Below are positions 59,991 to 64,000 of a stretch of DNA of 64,000 nucleotides, in pieces; position 1 is the stretch's first letter, and each line of letters starts with the position of its first letter. The stretch is from contig NW_022098043.1 in NCBI RefSeq assembly GCF_002288925.2, positions 7,652,331 through 7,716,330 of the forward strand, in the 5' to 3' direction. The position numbers and the translations under genes were made by a program. This stretch comes from Delphinapterus leucas. Lineage: Eukaryota; Chordata; Mammalia; Artiodactyla; Monodontidae. Under the pieces are notes generated by a model. The model was not told where the DNA came from. It did not search any database and was given only the letters and a program-made list of their open reading frames with translations.

Positions 59991-60960
59991 TCATTCTTTT
60001 TTTTAATTGAGGTATAAATTGACATAGAACATTACATTAGTTTCAGGTGTACAACATAATGATTCAGTATTTGTATAAATATTGCAAAATGATCACCACA
60101 ATTAGTCTAATTAACATGCAGAATTACAAAATTTTTTCCTTGTGATAAGAACTTTTCAAATATGCAACACAGTATTGTTTTTTTCTTGTTTTTTTAATTT
60201 TTATTGGAGTATAGGTGATTTACAATGTTGTGTTAGTTTCAGGTGTACAGCAAAGTGAATCGGTTATATGTATATGTATATCCACTCTTTTTTAGATTCT
60301 TTTTCCGTATAGGTCATTACAAAGTATTAAGTAGAGTTCCCTGTGCTGTACAGTAGTTCCTTATTAGTTATCTGTTTTATATATAATACTGTGTATATGT
60401 TAATCCCAATCTCCCCATTTATCCCTCCCTCCCCTTCCCCCCGATAACCATAAATTTGTTTTCTACATCTGTGACTCTGTTTCTGTTTTGTAAATAAGTT
60501 CATTTGTACCCTTTTTTTTTTTTAGATTCCACATATAAGCCATATCATAGGATATTTGCAACACAGTATTTTTTTTAAAAAATAAAGTTATTTATTTATT
60601 TATTTTTGGCTGTGATGGGCCTTCACTGCTGTGTGAGAGCTTTCTGTGGTTGCAGCATACGGTGGCTGCTCTTCATTGCGGTGCACAGGTTTCTCATTGC
60701 GGTGGCTTCTCTTGTTGCAGAGCATGGGCTCTAGGCTGCAGGCTTCAGTAGTTGTGGCACGTGGGCTCAGTAGTTGTGGCGCACAGGCGTAGTTGCTTCG
60801 TGGCATGTGGGATCTTCCCGGACCAGGGATCGACCCCATGTCCCCTGCATTGGCAGGTGGATTCTTAGGCACTTTGTCACCAAGGAAGTCCCGCAACAGA
60901 GTATTATGAACTGTAGTCACTTGCTGTACGTTACTTCAATAAATGACCTTTTTATTATCC
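59991..60960 (-). mobile_element. L1 3' end with a nested L1 and a nested SINE
   Basis: Outer element: ttaattgaggtataaattga ... aaatatgcaacacagtatt, resuming after 60893 (gcaacagagtattatgaact). Inner L1 3'UTR about 60177-60553 (ttattggagtataggtgatt, ttccctgtgctgtacagtag). SINE at 60571-60892. Confidence 0.85.
60571..60892 (-). mobile_element. Long-form tRNA-derived SINE with TSD
   Basis: Reverse orientation: ttggctgtgatgggccttca body, gtcaccaaggaagtcc head. Duplication gcaacacagtatt / gcaacagagtatt at 60558-60570 and 60893-60905. Confidence 0.92.
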
Positions 60961-61629
60961 TGTTTTTATAAGCTCAAATTATCTTCTGATATATTTGAAG
61001 ATCTGAAGGCTGGGTTTTGTTTTTATTTTATTTTGTTTTTATGTAAAGCACAGATTAAAGTTTTAGACCTAAATGATACTGTCTCAGTTGATACAGGCAA
61101 TTTAGAGAAGTGCAGTGACTCCCCTGTCTCTAATAAACTTGAAAAAATTTTTTTTCTTTATAAAAGTGATACTGACTCATTGCTTAAAAAGTTGATAGTA
61201 TAATTTTTTTTAATGTATTTACTATCTTCTGCCTAGAGAAAACTGTTGACATAGGGGTACATATACTAAAAATCCTTGTATTCAGATATAAATTATATAG
61301 GGATCAAACAAAACATTTTATAGGCCTTTTCAGGTTATTATATCATGATTTCATAGATTTTTACAACTTCATATTTTTACTGAGGTGTCATTTACATTTA
61401 GTAAAATTTACTTTTTTGTGTATAGTTTTATAATTGTTGACACACACACACACAGTCATATAACTACCACCACAATCAAGATACAGAACATTTCCATCAG
61501 CCCCCTGAAATTTTTATGTACTCCTTTGTATTCATCCTCTCACGCCCATGCCCACCTCTGGCAGTCAGCCATGTGTTTGTCCCTATAATGTTGCCTTTTC
61601 CAGAATGTCATTTAAATGGAATCGTTCTG

Positions 61630-61839
61630 GGGCTTCCCTGGTGGCGCAGTGGTTGAGAGTCCGCCTGCCGATGCAGGGGACACGGGTTCGTGCCCCGGTC
61701 CGGGAAGATCCCACATGCCGCGGAGTGGCTGGACCCGTGAGCCCTGGCCGCTGAGCCTGCGTGTCCAGAGCCTGTGCTCCGCAACGGGAGAGACCACAAC
61801 AGTGAGAGGCCCACGTACCGCAAAAAAAAAAAAAAAAAG
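61630..61839 (+). mobile_element. CHR SINE with 19-bp TSD
   Basis: Head gggcttccctggtggcgcag, 18-A tail. Duplication tttaaatggaatcgttctg (61611-61629) and tttaaatggaatcattctg (61840-61858), one difference. Confidence 0.95.
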
Positions 61840-63060
61840 TTTAAATGGAATCATTCTGAATAAAGCTTCTTTTACTCAGCATATACATTTGATATTCACT
61901 CATAATATTACGTGTATTATTAGGTTATTCTTTTTTATTACTGGATCCATTCACAGGGTAAACAGTTTCCAGGTTTTAGCAGTGATGAATAAAATTGCTA
62001 TGAACATTCACATATAGGATTTGTGTGAACATATGTTTTTGTTTCTTTGGGGTAGATTCCTAGCTATGGGATCAGTGAGTTGTATGCTAAACATAGGTTT
62101 AAGTTTATTAGAAAATACCAAACTCTTTTCCAGGATGTTACTGGCAAGGCATGAGAGTTTCAGTAATTCAGTCTTCATCAGCACTTACTATTTTCTGCTC
62201 TGTAAATTTTAACCATTCTAATGGATGTGTGATAATATCTCATTGTAGTTTTAATTTGCATTTCTCAAATGACAAATATGTTGAATAAGCACATCTTTTC
62301 ATGTGCTTCCTTGCCATTTGTGTATCTTCTTTGGTGAAATTTTGTTTATATCTTTTGGCCTGTTTCATTGGTTGGTGCTGTCTTATCATTGAGTTTTGAG
62401 AATTTTTTTTTTTACTCTGGATATAAATCCTTTATCAAATGTATATTTTGCAGAAATTTTCTCCCAGTCTGTGGTTTGTCTTTTCATTCTCTTAATAGTG
62501 TCTTTTGCCAAGTAGAAGTTTTTAACTTTGATGATGCTCAATTTATCAGTGTTTTCATTCATACATTGTGCTTTTGCTGTCTTACCTAAAAAATCTTTGC
62601 ATATAAGAATAGAAAGCTTTGTCCTGTGTTCTGTTCTAGAAGTTTTTAGTTTTGGGTTTCACATTTTGGTCTGTGATCCAGTTTTAGTTAATTTTTGTGT
62701 TACATGCAAGGTGTGAATCAAGATTCTTTTTATTTTTTTGCTTGTGGATATTCAGTTGTTCCAGCACCATTTGTTGAAAAGACTATCCTTTCTCCGTTGA
62801 ATTTCCTTTGTACCTTTGTTGAAAATCAATTCATCACATATGTATGAATCTGTTTCTAGGCTTTTCATTCTGTTCCAGTGATCTGTTGTGTCTGTCCTCT
62901 GGCCAGTATCACACTGTCTATGCATAGTAGCTTCATGTATATAGTAAATGTTGAAATTAGGTTGTAGGAGTCTTCCACATTTTGTTATTTTTCAAAATTG
63001 TTAAGCTACTCTAGTTTTTTGTTTTTCCATTTAAATTGTAGAATCAGCTTCTTGATTTCT

Positions 63061-63092
63061 ACTCCCCCGCCCCCCCAGCCCCCCCCCCAAAA
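63061..63092. repeat. C-rich low-complexity run inside L1
   Basis: actcccccgccccccc followed by agcccccccccc, near-homopolymeric C. Confidence 0.9.
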
Positions 63093-64000
63093 ATCCCTAC
63101 TGGGATTTTTATTTCAGTTGTGTTAAATCTGTAGGTCTCTTCGGAGAAAACTGGCAACTTAACAATAATGAGTCTTATAATACATGAACATGATATAGAT
63201 CTCTATTTATTTCGGTCCTCCTTGATTTCTTTCATCGGTGACTTGTACGTTTCATCGCACAACTCCTATGAATATTTTGATAATTCTTATCTAAGTACTT
63301 CATGGTTTTGGTGCTGTTATAGATTGTACTTTTAAAAAATGTAATTTCTAGTTTGTTGCTAATACATAAAAATAAAATTGAGTTTTATGTATTGACTTGT
63401 GTTCTACAAACCTACTAGACTCACTTATTAATTCTAGTGTCTCTTTTTATAGATGCCTTATGATTTTCTGTGGAGACAATCATATCATTTGTGAATAGGG
63501 AGTTTTATCTCTTCCTTTACGATCTGTATGGGCTGTAGTTCTTTTTCTTTGCATTATTCCACTGAATAGGACCTCCAGTAAGATTTTGAATAGGAATGGT
63601 GGGAACAGATATTTTTGTCTTGTTCCCAGTCTTAGGGGGAAAGCATTCATTCTTTCACCATTAAGTAGGGTTGTCCATAGCCTTTTTCTAGTTAAGGAAG
63701 TTCACTTCTATTTCTGATTTGATGAGGGTTTCTATAACATCATTTTAAAAGACTCCTGCCTACTATTTTATACCATGATTTGTATTATACCATAATGTAG
63801 ACAAGTTCCTATTTTAAGACATTTAAGTTTTTGCTGTAAAGGGTTGTTGATGGAAGTTACGATGGCTAAAACCTTTTTTTAACCTATCCTTAAATATGAA
63901 TAAATTTCTGAAAGTATAATTGCTGGTTTAAAGGGCACTTCACAGTTTTAAGAGTTTCAGTACACATTGCCAAATTGCCCTTGGAAATGTACCAAATTAT

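Larger units (their letters stand above)
56224..64000 (+). other. EIF4G3 intron (3' part outside window)
   Basis: Begins at the donor gtgaga and runs off the window end. No MIF4G-encoding exon is present. It holds MIR fragments, three L1 regions on the minus strand, four CHR SINEs and several microsatellites. The stretch 58500-59158 has no element I recognise. Confidence 0.85.
61380..64000 (-). mobile_element. Old L1M retrotransposon, runs off the window
   Basis: ctgaggtgtcatttacattt (3' end in reverse), then 3'UTR and ORF2 text such as ccaggttttagcagtgatga, tctcattgtagttttaattt and ttgttccagcaccatttgtt, to the last base. Many stops. A CHR SINE is inserted at 61630. Confidence 0.85.

Noticed and set aside
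1..64000. CRISPR arrays, operons, prophage or other prokaryotic systems
   Set aside because: The window is a vertebrate intron landscape; no spaced identical repeats or bacterial-style genes were seen.

Overview
This window is mammalian nuclear DNA, most likely from a cetacean (whale or dolphin). It holds about 21 tRNA-derived SINEs of the CHR type found in cetaceans, hippos and ruminants, in both short and long forms and several with perfect target-site duplications. Their partners are artiodactyl-type L1 elements. No ruminant BovB or Bov-A sequence was seen, which favours a cetacean. Assignment to a toothed whale would be a guess.

The only gene I can support is EIF4G3 (eIF4GII, the cap-binding scaffold of translation initiation), on the + strand and incomplete at both ends. 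Six constitutive exons are visible: 4240-5079, 40876-40964, 45508-45754, 48456-48589, 50301-50420 and 56053-56223. All have AG acceptors and GT donors, and the reading frame stays open across every junction. They encode the Pro/Ser/Thr-rich N-terminal half, an acidic linker, the eIF4E-binding helix (YDREFLL, in exon 48456-48589) and the basic segment just before the MIF4G domain. The PABP-binding N-terminus lies upstream; MIF4G, MA3 and W2 lie downstream.

The rest is intron, and most of the resolvable structure there is transposon debris. The 35.8-kb intron 5080-40875 holds a rearranged L1 with three SINEs and an assembly gap (9664-14321), a nearly complete dead Tigger1 (18803-21164), an ERVL-like LTR, a pair of nested L1s one of which is 5'-inverted (23547-25590), old L1 debris with a MaLR-type LTR, and the 5' part of a younger L1 with a nearly open ORF1 (34609-37440). 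The last intron carries more L1s, including a three-layer nest at 60160-60905.

I found no previously undescribed gene system. The observations most worth a second look are: (1) a ~133-bp direct duplication, about 95% identical, on either side of the exon carrying the eIF4E-binding motif; (2) a possible alternative terminal exon at 50813 with an in-frame 39-codon tail, a foldback structure and a 3'UTR-like tract; (3) a 42-G run inside one SINE and a 100-N gap inside another whose flanks already overlap, both probable assembly or sequencing problems; (4) a small CpG-rich patch at 29265-29480; and (5) an inverted SINE pair just upstream of exon 40876.
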